A DNA stretch of 64,000 nt, taken from contig CM073594.1 of the NCBI GenBank assembly GCA_037074705.1, positions 73,642,509-73,706,508 of the forward strand, read 5' to 3'. Each line of letters opens with the position of its first letter. Position 1 is the first letter of the stretch. A program made the translations under genes and the position numbers. Shown one piece after another: positions 1 to 11,135 of the stretch. This DNA is from Zhengitettix transpicula. Lineage: Eukaryota > Arthropoda > Insecta > Orthoptera > Tetrigidae. The notes under the pieces were generated by a model. The model was not told the DNA's origin, did no database searches, and worked only from the letters and a program-made list of their open reading frames with translations.

Positions 1-180
1 ATTATCATCGTCAGAGACGTGGAATGAAACGAGAAATTTTAGAGTAATTCTGGAATTTTTTAAAAAAGTTGCCTAAATTTTGCTGTTTAATATTAAAACG
101 AGTCAAAATTAATAATTAAACAACACAGCCAATATCTCAGAAAAATGTGTTAGTCAATTGAAAGTAAAAAATAGTTTCTG

Positions 181-249
181 TACAACGTTTCGTCCACAAT
201 TCTACCTGATAACCTGAAGAAATCCAAAAATTGTGGACGAAACGTTGTA
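181..249 (+). repeat. 21-bp perfect inverted repeat enclosing a hammerhead-like motif
   Basis: The arm at 181-201 and the arm at 229-249 are perfect reverse complements around a 27-nt loop. The + strand carries CTGAAGA at 214-220 and GAAACG at 239-244, the two conserved halves of a hammerhead ribozyme core, with a short TCC/GGA helix between them. The following AT-rich stretch to about 345 resembles 63700-63790 (both share ATTAAATT followed closely by AATTGTCAGA), so this looks like one terminus of a dispersed repeat. Confidence 0.5.
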
Positions 250-1861
250 TTGAAATAATTTTGTTTTTTCAATTAAATAATAAATTTTTTTACGTATTGG
301 CTGTAATGTTTAATCATTTATTAAATTATAATTGTCAGATTATATTAAATACGAGTCAAATTTTAATTAAAATGTATCAATATTCTTATAACTATTTTCC
401 TGACACTTCGTTTCTTTTTATATGTCAAAAACCACCCCGATAAATATTTCTTCAGCGTGTTTGCCTTATTTATGGATCATCCATCTCGCGTTAATCTGAG
501 TACGCGTTCTTTTTTAAAATTTTGTAAAGATTATGTTCGTGTTTTTTACGTCGTCTTTTGCGTGTTGTTACTATTTGTCTGTCTATGTGATAGAAAATAA
601 TTTTATGTATGCGATTCCTGTTGAATTGTAAAAGTGTTCTCTGCACAGATCACTATGGCAATATTGCCGAAGGCTCCCCCATTTTCAGAATTAAATAATT
701 TGAAAATCACGAATTAATTTTTCTTATTGATCTTGGCGGCTGATGATCTACATTGCGGATAATACAAAGACAAGGGCTGAAGTTATTGTTAGTTTCTAGC
801 TGTGTTTCTCATCTTTATTGGCACTTCTGGTCGTTTCATCCTGCATTCTTCACGTTTCCACCTAATCTTACAATAATGGGAACGGAATCCAGGACGAAAA
901 TTCCAATGATATTATTCACCAAGTACGTTATTGATTTTATTGAGAATCGTATTTAAATCGGCATTTTTCCTCTGTTTCTTTGTCCAGACACGCCAGTATC
1001 CCCCCTTTTATAGCATGTTATACGTCACGATGCCTCCTCAAAGTCGAGATTAGGGAATGTTTGTTTGCTTTTTGCCTTAGTTCCCTATTAAAAAAATGCG
1101 GAGGATAGAGATTCTGCCCCCAATAAAATAATTTTAATGTCGTTGTAGTCGTATTGAAAGAAGGGCCAGACTTGGTCTCTGGAGGGAAATTCGCCGCAAA
1201 GAGTTCTTCACAAACCAACTAACTGCCATTCCTCCGCCAACACGTCGCTCCAAGTTGTGCTTTTACGATCTTCTGGCCTTCTCTCTCTACCTAACGTATA
1301 TCTTCTTCCATCTTGCTATTTTACCGTACTGTGACTCTGTCGCTGCCTTTTCTCTCTCTTTCTCGTTAGTAAATTAGTTTATTTGTTTTTATTGGAGTCA
1401 TTTTGGCTGTCACATTACCTTTTTTTTCTAATGTCTCTCGATTCAGTATCTGCACCTCGGTGTCAACGTCACTATTTACTTTATCCTTACTCTTGAGTCT
1501 TATGTAGTCTTTTTCTCTTTTTGGTACCTATCTCTCCGTTTTTAAACTAGATTCATTGACCTTTTCTAGCTTGTGACTGTACGAATGTCTGGTTTAGTTG
1601 TTCCTTCTCACTTCCTCTGTGTCTATGAATCTATACGTTGCTCTTATCCGGTACTTTCTATCTTTGACGATTTTTTCTCTCTGCGTACTTCGCTGTTCTA
1701 TAATTATCCAGCTCAGTTGCCCTACTATTTTTGGTGTATGTGTCTGAATTTTCTTTCTTTCTCACTAGCATTTTATATTTCCTTTCTCCTGTACGTCACT
1801 TTCTCCCTCTATCTGTTTCTGAATGTCTGTATTGAAAAATATTTTTTCTTAGGCATGACGC
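250..1861. other. Intergenic or intronic stretch without a recognised gene
   Basis: AT-rich to about 960, then mixed composition with long pyrimidine-rich tracts (1260-1850). I see no open frame with domain character; the 104-residue frame at 1573-1887 is a low-complexity Phe/Leu/Tyr product of the T-rich tract. Confidence 0.4.
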
Positions 1862-1870
1862 CATTTATGC

Positions 1871-2419
1871 ATTTTTTTTGGGTGTAGACAGGCTTTGTAT
1901 AGGGTAATCCACATAGTGGCAACTCCCCTCTTATATCATAGGAAAGGGATTTGAAAAGGGGGATACGGAAGGGTGGAGGAAGATAGCTAAGGGTAACTAG
2001 GGCCCCCGGGCTATGGTTTAAGGATCCTACCCGGCATTCGCCTAAAAGAAATGCAGGACAAACCCTAGAAAAACCTGCATCAGGTAGGTCGGGCATTTGG
2101 TACTTGTCCCACGCTCTTCCGATGGCGGGAGAGGGGTTTGCTGTGGGGTCGCAGCTTTCCCCTCGCCATGCCTTGGCCAGTTTAGGAGGCAGCTGGCCGA
2201 CTATTCCAATAGGAATAGCGGACAACTCTTACCGTATGCCCAAGGTCTGCGACCCCGGAACATACACCTCTCAAAAGAGGCCGAGGTGCCTCGGCATATG
2301 CGAACCTTAGTTCAAAAAAACCAGAGAGACGTGAAGGCATCCCCAAAGGTAGCCTCCGCCAGAGCTCTCTGGGAAGGTTTACCTGCGAGAGAATTCTCTC
2401 GCAGGCTTCCTTTTTGCGG
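1871..2419 (-). mobile_element. S retroposon, copy 1 (near full length)
   Basis: The element is read on the - strand: head at about 2408, A-tail at 1872-1879 (T-run on +). A 9-bp target duplication, CATTTATGC, lies at 1862-1870 and 2420-2428, with further imperfect similarity on both sides. The head contains a perfect 24-bp palindrome (2382-2405) centred on GAATTC. The tail reads ...CTGTCTACACCC then A, a 3' variant shared with the copies at 27387 and 49094. In the sense direction a 138-codon frame (1809-2225) runs to the tail; the opposite strand has a second frame (2104-2310). No similarity to a known SINE head (tRNA, 5S or 7SL) was recognised. Confidence 0.8.
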
Positions 2420-2520
2420 CATTTATGCTATTTTTCCTCTCTCTTCAGTCTTTCTTTCCTCTATTCACCTAGTATCTGTTGTCCTGTGAGTTGTATGACT
2501 TTTTTTTCTCTTTTTCACAG

Positions 2521-2625
2521 TGGGGGACTCTGGAGGCGAGCAAAGTAGCGACGCGGGTGCCAACTACGACACGTCCATGGACGCCTTGCAGTTGGCACTA
2601 CTGGAGCGCCGCGGATACGGCGGAG
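2521..2625 (+). CDS. Internal coding exon of an unrecognised host gene (upstream exon)
   Basis: The segment is 105 bp with a pyrimidine-rich acceptor ending TTTTTCACAG and a donor GTGAGT. It begins with the last two bases of a codon and ends with the first base of the next (phase 1 to phase 1). The frame is open and encodes about 35 residues, beginning GDSGGEQSSDAG and ending MDALQLALLERRGYGG: a Ser/Gly/Asp-rich linker followed by a short likely helix. It is GC-rich against AT-rich flanks, as expected for an exon inside introns. The outgoing phase matches the exon at 43949. An alternative frame is also open but gives an unlikely Trp/Thr-rich peptide and leaves the phase unmatched. I do not recognise the family; a disordered region of a regulatory or scaffold protein is only a guess. 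No start or stop codon is present, so the gene extends past the window on both sides. Confidence 0.72.
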
Positions 2626-2652
2626 GTGAGTTATAACACTATATATATATAT

Positions 2653-2760
2653 ATTGATTGGCAACACGTTAAGGCGTCATTTTATGTAATATGCAATAAA
2701 TATTACCAAACTAAATGAATTGATTGGCCACATATTGAGGCGTCATTTTATGTAATAATC
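2653..2760 (-). repeat. Tandem pair of LTR/primer-site-like junctions
   Basis: Two 66-bp-spaced units share ATTGATTGGC, then CAC-(G/A)TT-(A/G)AGGCGTCA, then TTTTATGTAATA. On the - strand each reads ...TATTACA, a short spacer, then TGACGCC and a segment resembling a tRNA primer-binding site. The same arrangement occurs at 40299-40320 and near 45288. It may mark the 3' edge of an LTR reaching toward about 3640, but the other edge is not clear. Confidence 0.3.
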
Positions 2761-3672
2761 AAAAATAATAATAATTGATTAAAAGGAAATTAATATGATG
2801 AAAAACTGGCATGAATAAAACATTTATTACAACTGACCCAAGAATTAATTTATTTATAAACAAATACTTTACATTTACAAAACCATTGCTCGCCAATCTT
2901 TACAACAATTTATTATAAATAACTGAAATTTTCTCCTTATCTAAGGGTCTTTTAAATAAAGAACATTTATTCCCCTTTTAAACAATTAATTTACAATTTA
3001 CTATTGACAAATATTTTAATAAAATCGAGTTGAAATCGAAATCTGACGATATTCTACCTTTAATATTAACATTTACAATTTTAAATTAAACGTTTCCTCT
3101 TTTTTTACTCACTGTTTGTACTGGTACCAGGGCAATTGGAAAGATTTAGCAACACACTCACCTCGAACAGTATTACAAACAGGCCATGTTACACTGAATT
3201 TAATTTTTTTTTAACTATTGGACTTTTCACTATTGGCGGCACCTCGCAGAATTCCTCCTCGTCGACTCTCCGGATAATTTGAAGTAATACTCAGAGACTT
3301 TTCTGATTGACTATCTGGAATAATTCCGTCCAACTTTTCAATAATACGTCCCGTTGATTTAGCTTACAAACACTTTCTGTCGTTTTTACTACTGCCTGCT
3401 TCTACTTGACTTATTAATGTTTTACAGCCTCTCGACTATTCCTAATACAGCTAATTTCTGTCACCTCTGATTGCAGACTGCTAAATTTTAATTTCTTCCG
3501 TACTCAGCAATGTCTCGTGGCTGACTGCCCACTGCATCAACTTACGCGCGCCAAGGCCAAACAATACCTTGCCTGTTCATATTCTCGTTCTTTATTGTAT
3601 CTTTGTGTGTTTGCCGGTAACAATTCAGTTCAATAGTTTGTAATTATTAACCTTAATTGCCCTTTAATTATT

Positions 3673-3706
<34 letters not shown>

Positions 3707-4279
3707 GAATTTGTGTCTCAACATCCAGAAAAATTCACGTTTTAGACATGTACTGAAATATATAGGACTTGATCCTTTACTTATTGCAATGAAAATTATA
3801 AATTAACAGCCAAGTAATAATAGAAATATATTGTTTATTTGCGTACATCTCAATCATAGCGGCTCTTATCTGCAGATGCCTTTTCATAAAACGTCTGAAC
3901 CATTCACTCTGAAAACTGGTATAAGAAATTTTAGTTTATTTTATGCCGTATTTCGCTGTTGGGGCGACTTTTTCAAAAGGGCTGTCATTAAGGAATGAAG
4001 GAAAAATTAAATAAAAGGAAAACAAGGAAAGAAAAAGGATAGGGGTCGGAAGAGAGGCGGCGAAGAGGAAACAATGTAAAGGACCTTCTTATTTGAGCCG
4101 TTTGCTGGTTGGCAGCACTGACGGTTCTCTTTTTTCTTCTTAAGTTGGATATAAAAAATTAATTTATTCTGTTATTGATTTTATATATTTTAAACGCGAT
4201 CTTCCTCTGCAATATTTTATTTTAACTTATCCCACAAATTCCCTTCATTAATCCTTCATGTCCAAAATATGTCTTATTA
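2761..4279. other. AT-rich unannotated stretch, possible solo LTR
   Basis: Holds a possible diverged LTR body (2760-3640), a dinucleotide repeat (3676-3702) and unassigned sequence. No coding signal seen. Confidence 0.3.
3676..3702. repeat. (AT)n microsatellite
   Basis: An uninterrupted AT dinucleotide run of about 27 bp. Confidence 0.95.
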
Positions 4280-4284
4280 ATATA

Positions 4285-4835
4285 GCTCTCTATATTTGCT
4301 TCAATAATCTTCTCTCCTCATATGCTCTTCTAAATACTTCTTCATTTGTTGCCTTATCTTTAACATTCTTCCATAATACTGTATTTGAAAAGCTAAGTCT
4401 TTTCACGTCCTGGTCTCCAGTTGTCCATGCTTCGCTCCCATACGATGCAATACTCTTTAACATATTCTTTCTCACATCGAAGCTCAAATGGTTTGGTGTA
4501 AACAGATTTTTCTTCTTATTAAATTCATTCTTGTCCTGGGTTATTCTACTCACTATTTATTTTCTGCTTCTGCCATCATTTGTAATTTTACTGCTCACAT
4601 ATTTTGATTCTTCCACTTCCGGTGTTACCTCGTTCCTCAGCTTTGTTGCTGTCTTCTTTCCTTTATTGTTTCCATAGACGATAACGTTAGTTTTTTTTTG
4701 TGTATTGCTTTTCATATGGATTTCCAATGAAAATACTTTATCAAATTTACTTAAAATCTCTTGTTGATCTTCATTTTCTGCAATTAGAGTAGAGAGAGAT
4801 AAGGGATACCATTCAATCAAATAACGAATTAGCAC
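4285..4835 (-). pseudogene. LINE reverse transcriptase C-terminal remnant
   Basis: Two adjacent - strand frames (4557-4835 then 4290-4553) read as one RT tail: ENEDQQEILSKFDKVF, then a TKLRNEV...VEESKYVSSKITNDGRSRK stretch, then NEFNKKKNLFTPNHLSFDVRKN, YGSEAWTTGDQDVKRL and finally KATNEEVFRRAYEERRLLKQI. This matches the usual order after the YADD box in insect endonuclease-RT LINEs (FKYLGS-like box, KK-NL, YGSE-W, W-D----NEEVL-R). The palm catalytic box itself lies upstream and is not seen. A frameshift or stop separates the two frames. Clade uncertain. Confidence 0.72.
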
Positions 4836-7800
4836 CGAGGCTTGGAAAATTTGCCAGGGAATTTCTGGAGGTGTACAAGAGAGCTCATGTGCGTCACTTG
4901 AAAGAAAGATGACCGATGGGAAGAATGATGGTCACCAAAAGTCGAAATCAAGAATTCATTCCGAGACACAAAATGAAGACAGACTGTTTACGATAGGACT
5001 GCTCATAAAAAAAACATGGCTGCCGAATTGGTCCCTCCTCTACTCGTAACATAAAAATCTGAAAGGTGGAGGATAACATTTTTTTCAACTTTATTGGACT
5101 GATGTGGTTAACTGGAGGATTAGCTTCGAATGTCTGATTGAATAACGCGACGGCGGTAGTTAATTTTATTTTGGAGGATCAACATGACGGAAATGTTGCG
5201 CAGGAACCCGGTCGTCATTGTGATGACGTCACCATCTCCTACCGCGACAGACCGTTGTCATAAATACAAGATGGACGAGTAGCGTTGACCAGCTGAACTT
5301 GCTCTTGGAGGAGAAGCCGTCGCAATTACGCATAGTGAGGAGGTGCTGCCGTGTGGGAGAATGCACGAGGAAGCCATAGGTGTTTGTGAGTCTCACCATT
5401 GTGGACGAGACGAGAAAAGACGCCCGTCTTTCCCGAACAATCGTGACGAGGCGTGCGAGAAGACGTGGATGTAAGGCCGGACTTGAATATGTGTGTGTGT
5501 GTGGTCTCGGGTGACTCCGGGGCTCGAACAAAGCCACCACCGACAAAACCCCTGCGAGCGACAATGGCCGCAACGCAACAATGCGGCACCACTGGAACAA
5601 CGTGAACAAGTCTCATCCGACCTGACCATAATATTACAAACAGAATTTGACGTAATTTACTACGGGAACGTAATATATCGAGTGAATGTAACAGATGATA
5701 TCGACGCTACAATCTTCTTCGGTTCTGGACTTTCTTACTTGTATTAAGCAGCGTTTAGTTGCGGCGGCGATGACGTCACTGTGACGCGATGACCCAAGTA
5801 GCGTTTGGAAGCGGAAAAGATGACGTCACGGTAACACGTTCAGGAGTAAATTTCTTGGATGGGAATTTTATATTTTCCTTTCCTTGAACGATGTACAGTT
5901 TTTAAGGTAAATAATTAGCTTTTAATAACACGGAAATGGTTAAAGAAAATTATTATTTAAATTATAAACATATTAAAGATAAACTGTATTTGACTTTGCA
6001 TTTGCCAGATTTATCTGCTTGAGAACAATATCTGATTTTAAGATTTGAGATTATTTAATAGTTAATCGGATAATACAAAAGCTGGATAATATTTTCCATG
6101 CATTATAGGACCTTGTAAAATTAGGAATAAGGAGTCCAGAACTGGTTCAAGGTTGTTTTGGACGACTAAAATTAATTTTGTTTGCTTATTAAAATTTAAG
6201 AAGTATTTGCCTGAATTTGTGTCATTGCACTACATTATTTATGGTAGAAAAATATGACTTAGCATGACATTGCAATCTTTACTGGTTTCTATTTTCTATC
6301 TCCGTACCCGATGACGCCCTTTCACTTTTACTCTATTTTACGTGGTATTTTTCTGTCCCATGATTTAATAGTATAGAATACGTGACTTATAGGAAACAGC
6401 CTAGGATAACGACACCTTGACACGTAAAACAAATCGATGGAGAGCTAGAATATGGAAACAGGGGTGAGGGGAAAATATAGAATGCAAGGTAAAGGCGACT
6501 CATTACTTGCGGAATAAAAGAAAATTTTATTCAACCCTCATAATTCAAATCTCGGAGGCTCTGCGGTTGTGTCACGATTAAGGACGATTGTTGTAGAAGA
6601 TACTGCGGTTTGAAAGAAAAGGATGAACGGTAGAAATCAGAGAAGAGTGTGGAGGGCGTAGAATCAAAAGTAAACGATGTTATTGGCGATGTCTCACGAG
6701 GGCACACGACGAGGTGTAAAAAAAAGGGACGATGACATAAAGAAAGTCCAATTAGAGGCGGAGTCGAGAAGAAATCTAAACGACCGCAGGAACACAGGCG
6801 GCGTTGTTCTTCTGCCAGGACAATAACAACGGCGGAGACAAACTTTTCCACGACGACGACGCGGGGGAAACTAAAAGTTGAAGGCGACGGAGACAAGGTG
6901 AGGCGAGGAATTCGCTGGAGACTCGTAGAGAAGCGGTAGATTAGCCCCCAGGAACGACCAGACCGTCACAGATATCGCGACCAGCAACAACAACAAGAAG
7001 GCGCCGCCGCCGGGTTCTTTTGTTTCCCGCAGTCCGGGCGACAAACGGCGAGATAAAGAGGAAGCACAATGCCGCCGAGTAAAAAAAAAAAAGAAAGGAG
7101 CGAAGAAAGGAGTGCGAGTGTTACAAGATACTCAAATATACATGCAAGCGCGCACACCTTCCATCCAGAGATAAAACAAGATGGAATAATAAGCGGAATG
7201 AAAGGAAATGTATGGCTTAAGTGAGCGCCTTGGCGGAAGGGGGGGAAAACAGAGAGCAACATATTTTATAAGGTGTAAAGTTACCGCTGCTGCAGACAAA
7301 GCAAACGAGAGAAAAGAGCAGATCGCATTTGAAATGGTTGGGAAGGGGGAGAAGAGGGAGACCCTCCTGCTCCATTATGCACGGGCTAAAAGCTTAGTCT
7401 CATTCGGTCGTCTTCACTCGAAATTAGAGACGAGCTTCTGGGAGAAGTTGAGACCTGAAGCTGATAAACGTCTTGACAAGTGATTCAAGAAGAAGAGAAA
7501 CACTCTTCAAGGCTACCAGAAGAGACTTGCTGAGCTGTACAAGTCACTCGAAACAAGTGATTCTTACAAAAATACAAAATTCAACCTGAAGAGACTAGTC
7601 GATTCAAGGACGTAGACTTGAACCTTGGGTGGAAACAGTGCAGTTTGGATTTAAAGGAATCAAGGGAGACTGTAGTCTAAATGACTGGTTGTTAAGGGAA
7701 AACAGTATTGAGACGATTTTCCTCCAAGTATTCCCAGAAGAATTTGCTGCTTACCTAAAAAAATTCAGTAAGAAAAATTAATGAAGCAATAAGAGCTGAA

Positions 7801-8176
7801 ATGGGGATTTCTGGGTAACAGGGTACAGACAAGTCTTTGACAGGGATCCTTAAGAAAATTGAATTTGAGATGATTTTCCATCAGTTCAAAAGAACCTGAC
7901 TTCTTAATTCTAAAATAGGAAGGATAAGGTGTGAACGCAATACGTTTGGGTGACATCCTGCTTCATCTTAGTTGATTTCCCTTGACTTTGACCTGAATAT
8001 ACAAGGAAGAGTCTATTGCGTATAAAAGGAAACTGATTCCAATTTGAAACGTAACCAATTTCTTCAAATTATATTTTTACAACCGGTAACGAGGAAGATG
8101 TTTGTTAATTAATTTGAAAATTACAGCCCGAAATTTGTAATAGAAATGCAAAGGTATTAATTAATAATAATTATAA
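4836..8176. other. Unique-looking DNA with CpG-rich patches
   Basis: No gene recognised. CpG-rich patches lie at about 5220-5620 and 6790-7060. Three exact TGACGTCA palindromes occur at 5224, 5771 and 5821; the last two lie in a direct duplication of about 50 bp (5752-5838). Short frames on both strands around 5230-5750 show no domain features. Confidence 0.4.
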
Positions 8177-8184
8177 ACGGATAT

Positions 8185-8532
8185 CGTGAGTGATGCTACG
8201 AGGGTCGTTCTCTCGCAGGCAGAACCTTTTAGGAGAGACCTATGTGTCGGAGGGGGCTTCTGCGTCCCCACAGCAAACTCCTCTCTCGCTATCTGAAGGG
8301 CGTGGGACAAGTACCCAATGCCCGACCTACCTGATGCAGGTTTTTCTAGGGGTTTCCCTGCAACACTTTTAGGCGAATTGCCGGGTAGGATCCTTAAACC
8401 ATAGCCCGGGGGCCGTAGTTAACCCTTGGCTGATTTCCTCTACCCTTCCGCATCCTCCCTTTCAAATCCCTTCCTATGCTATTAAAGGGGAGTTGCCGCT
8501 ATGTGGATAACCCTCATGTAACCTTTTACCCT
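8185..8532 (+). mobile_element. S retroposon, copy 2 (internally deleted)
   Basis: It has a degenerate head, then a jump from the head (to about 8245) directly into the middle segment GCGTCCCCACAGCAAACTCC, followed by the usual 3' half. An 8-bp target duplication, ACGGATAT, is at 8177-8184 and 8533-8540. There is no A-tail beyond TTACCCT. It sits just 5' of the Penelope-like fragment. Confidence 0.75.
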
Positions 8533-8596
8533 ACGGATATTCTGAAAGGGGTATTGACGAGGCTCTTAGGAGTAAGAAAAAGAAAAAAATCCTGAG

Positions 8597-9154
8597 TTGG
8601 AACCTATAACCTTAGCTTTCCTTCCATGTGTAGGGCAAACAACATCTAAGGTTGGCAGGATATTGGCGAAGACAGTGTTTCGCCCACAGAGCAAGATACG
8701 ACAGATTCTGGGTTCTGTAAAACATGACATTGGCATCAAAACTGCTGTGGTTTTTATGATTACGTGCAATTGTGGCCGAAAATACATCGGACGAACTTTG
8801 AGGACAATCGAAAAACGCTGAATTGAACACGAAAGATATATTCGTTTAAAGCAACCTGAGAAATCTGCTGGAGCCGAACAGGCTCTTATGACAACACACA
8901 AATTAGAACACGCTGAAAAGTGGCACGACAGTGTGATTTTGGAAGCCATAGAAATTAAAATACATGAAAATCTTTTCATCAAAGACTCTGGATTCCAAAT
9001 CAGCAACGCGTGGAATCCAATTATTAAAATATTCCGCTACATGGAAACACATGTGTCAGTGCCACTGTCGTCAGGGGATCCTCAACGGCCAATCAGGTCG
9101 AAGTCTTGGAGTCCGCCTCGAGAAATACGGCGCAGACGACACGCAGCCGCATAG
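8597..9154 (+). pseudogene. Penelope-like element 3' part with GIY-YIG endonuclease domain
   Basis: One frame interrupted by a single stop (TGA at 8819) reads from AFLPCVGQTTSKVGRILAK, through KTVFRPQSKIRQIL, VVFMITCNCGRKYIGRTLRT, IEHERYIRLKQPEKSAGAEQ, VILEAIEIKIHENLFIKDSG to FQISNAWNPIIK. This order is the C-terminus of Penelope-like reverse transcriptases: the end of the RT thumb, then a GIY-YIG endonuclease with the Cys motif (CNCG), KYIG box, conserved Arg, EH and a Glu near the end. The canonical GVYKI box is altered to VVFMI. The RT core is absent, so the copy is 5' truncated near copy 2 of the S element. A hammerhead-like motif follows the frame at 9156-9191. Confidence 0.8.
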
Positions 9155-9155
9155 T

Positions 9156-9191
9156 CTGAAGACAGCGGCAGGGAATGACCGCAGAAACGTC
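9156..9191 (+). ncRNA. Hammerhead-ribozyme-like motif after the Penelope-like frame
   Basis: CTGAAGA at 9156-9162, a GCGG/CCGC helix with a 10-nt loop (9165-9182), GAAAC at 9184-9188, then GTC. These are the CUGANGA, stem II, GAA and GUH elements in the correct order. Extra bases at the foot of stem II and an almost loopless stem III make self-cleavage as a monomer doubtful. Penelope-like elements are known to carry hammerhead motifs in their terminal repeats, which fits the position. Confidence 0.5.
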
Positions 9192-9910
9192 AAAATCTGA
9201 ACCTGGTGCTCAACCGCGAAAAAAATTATTAATAATTTACACCTGGAAAGCTTAAATTTATTATTCAGCATGAATTAGTATCCAGGAGAAGGAGGTAATG
9301 CGAGTGTTTCTTTCGAGAACCGCAGAATATTTCTTGGCATTTGATGAGACGCGAGATTGTGAAAGAGATTGCGCTTGCAGCTCTCGGCAACACCTTGGAG
9401 AGTTATTAGAGCACGTGTTCGCGTAGAATCTTTTGAGGAGGCCTGTCTTTTTCTTTCGAGGATAGAGACAGAGAGGGGGGTGGGGGTGGCAATTGTGTTA
9501 CGAGGCCTGCGGGGAAACACTAGTGTGCACACTGCATCGATTCCACACCCAACAAGTGTTTCCCTGCCTGGCACATTCCCTCGTAAAGTATCTACGCCGT
9601 TGCCGTTCAGATTCCCTCATAACAAAAGCGAACATTGGTAATATTATTACTGGTATTCTTGTCCCCCCTCCCCCCGTCTCATCTTTGGCCCAATCTTCTT
9701 TTTTCCCTTCGTAATACTCGTACGCCATTTCCGCAATCACAGTTCTGAACACGTTGCTACATAATTAACCTTCAAGGTTTTCAAGAAGCTCGGCAACTGA
9801 ATCGTGTGATACGGCCACGGACAGAAGGACGCCTTAAAATATTACGTCGATGGCCAAACTACTCCATTGGGCTTACGGATGCAACGGACGCGTTGTCACA
9901 TCTAAATAAC
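9192..9910. other. Mixed unannotated stretch
   Basis: Contains the presumed 3' end of the Penelope-like element (to about 9250) and moderately GC-rich unique sequence. Opposed short frames between 9275 and 9752 overlap each other and carry no recognisable motif. Confidence 0.35.
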
Positions 9911-9997
9911 ATAAATTACCTATTAAATAAAATAAATTAACGGCCCTCTCAGACATTTAAAAATATTTTATTCAACACTTTAACGACGTTTCAAAAC
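9911..9997 (-). repeat. Dispersed terminal repeat P, inverted copy
   Basis: Read on the - strand it contains GAAACGTCGTTAA, AATAAAATATTTTTAAATG and GTTAATTTATTTTATTTA, matching 10995-11080 and 13910-13990. It lacks the CTGANGA half. Confidence 0.5.
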
Positions 9998-10668
9998 GTT
10001 TCTATACTAATGTTGTAATGTTAATACGTTAAGAATTTCGTGTCTTACAATATTTAAAATCACAAATTCATACTCCATATTTCTTAATTCTTTAATTATA
10101 ATATTTAAAATCATATAATAATTTGTCAACATTCTTGCAATTTAATACTAAGTGTTACCAAACATAAAGTAAATATAAACTTAATTTGTTTCAAATTAAA
10201 GTTACATATTCATACTAAAAATTTTTAAAATTATTTTAAAAAAAATTATATGAAAAATTAAAAAAAAATGCATTATAAATATTACTTAATTTTAAGGTAT
10301 GAACTTAATGTGATAAACGTTGTTTTAATATACAGCATTTCTGATAATTTTTTAATAAATTTTTTCCAGCGACAAATTTCCACAGTAATCCAATCACGGT
10401 TTTCTACAAATTTATGTACAGTAAAACATTATAATTTAAATTATTGTAAATTTATTTTAAAAAATTAGTATAAACATGTAACTTTAATTTTGAAAAAAAA
10501 ATAGGTTCATATGTTCTTTATGATTGGTCACGATTATTATTTAATTGAAAGAATGTTAAAAATTTATGATTTGATTTTAAATATTATATTAGAAGAACAA
10601 GAAGAAATATATATAGTAAATTAATGATAAAATGAAAAAATGAAAAATGTTCGTCGTATTTAAAATAA

Positions 10669-10899
10669 TTAAAAAGAAAGATAGCCAATTCAGACAAAAT
10701 AAGTGATAATATAAGTAACACACAACGTTTCTGGGATCCTTGTCCCTTTCCTGAGGTGCGAAGAAGAGCTTTTTTTGTCAACTGACGAGTGCAGTTGTGT
10801 CGCTCTAGGCACCTGAGGAAAGGGACAAGGATCCCAGAAACGTTGTGTGGTACTTATATTATTACTTATTTTGTCTTAATTGGCTATCTTTCTTATTAA
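10669..10899. repeat. 91-bp inverted repeat (fold-back) with hammerhead-like arm
   Basis: Arms at 10669-10759 and 10809-10899 are reverse complements with only about six differences, around a 49-nt spacer. The right arm reads CTGAGGA (10813-10819), a GGGA/TCCC helix, then GAAACG (10837-10842). In the left arm the corresponding core base is changed (CTCAGGA). The stretch at 54389-54440 resembles one outer arm, so this is a family rather than a unique palindrome. Confidence 0.85.
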
Positions 10900-10970
10900 C
10901 TAAATTAATGATTTGAAATTATCTGTGACACAGAATTCTTACCGTAGGAACATAACGACCTGATTAAAAT

Positions 10971-11135
10971 CTGACGAAAGTACGACAAGGTACTAAAACG
11001 TCGTTAAGTCTTAAATAAAATATTTTTTAAATGTCTAAAAAGGTCGTTAATTTCTTTGATTTATAATATTAATAAAGCCGACGAATTAAAAAAATATTAT
11101 CTGTTCTGGTGTGATTAGCCTGTTGACGATAATCA
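10971..11135 (+). repeat. Terminal repeat P with hammerhead-like motif
   Basis: CTGACGA (10971-10977), a perfect AGTAC/GTACT helix closed by a 6-nt loop (10979-10994), then AAAACGTC, where the usual G of GAA is A. The downstream 140 bp aligns with 13900-14045. Confidence 0.55.

Noticed and set aside
2104..2310. 68-codon + strand frame as a host gene
   Set aside because: The same frame recurs in at least six other S copies in step with their orientation; it belongs to the repeat.
5229..5629. Three overlapping - strand frames of 78-126 codons
   Set aside because: All three frames of one strand are open over the same patch, showing a lack of stops from GC content and not coding constraint.
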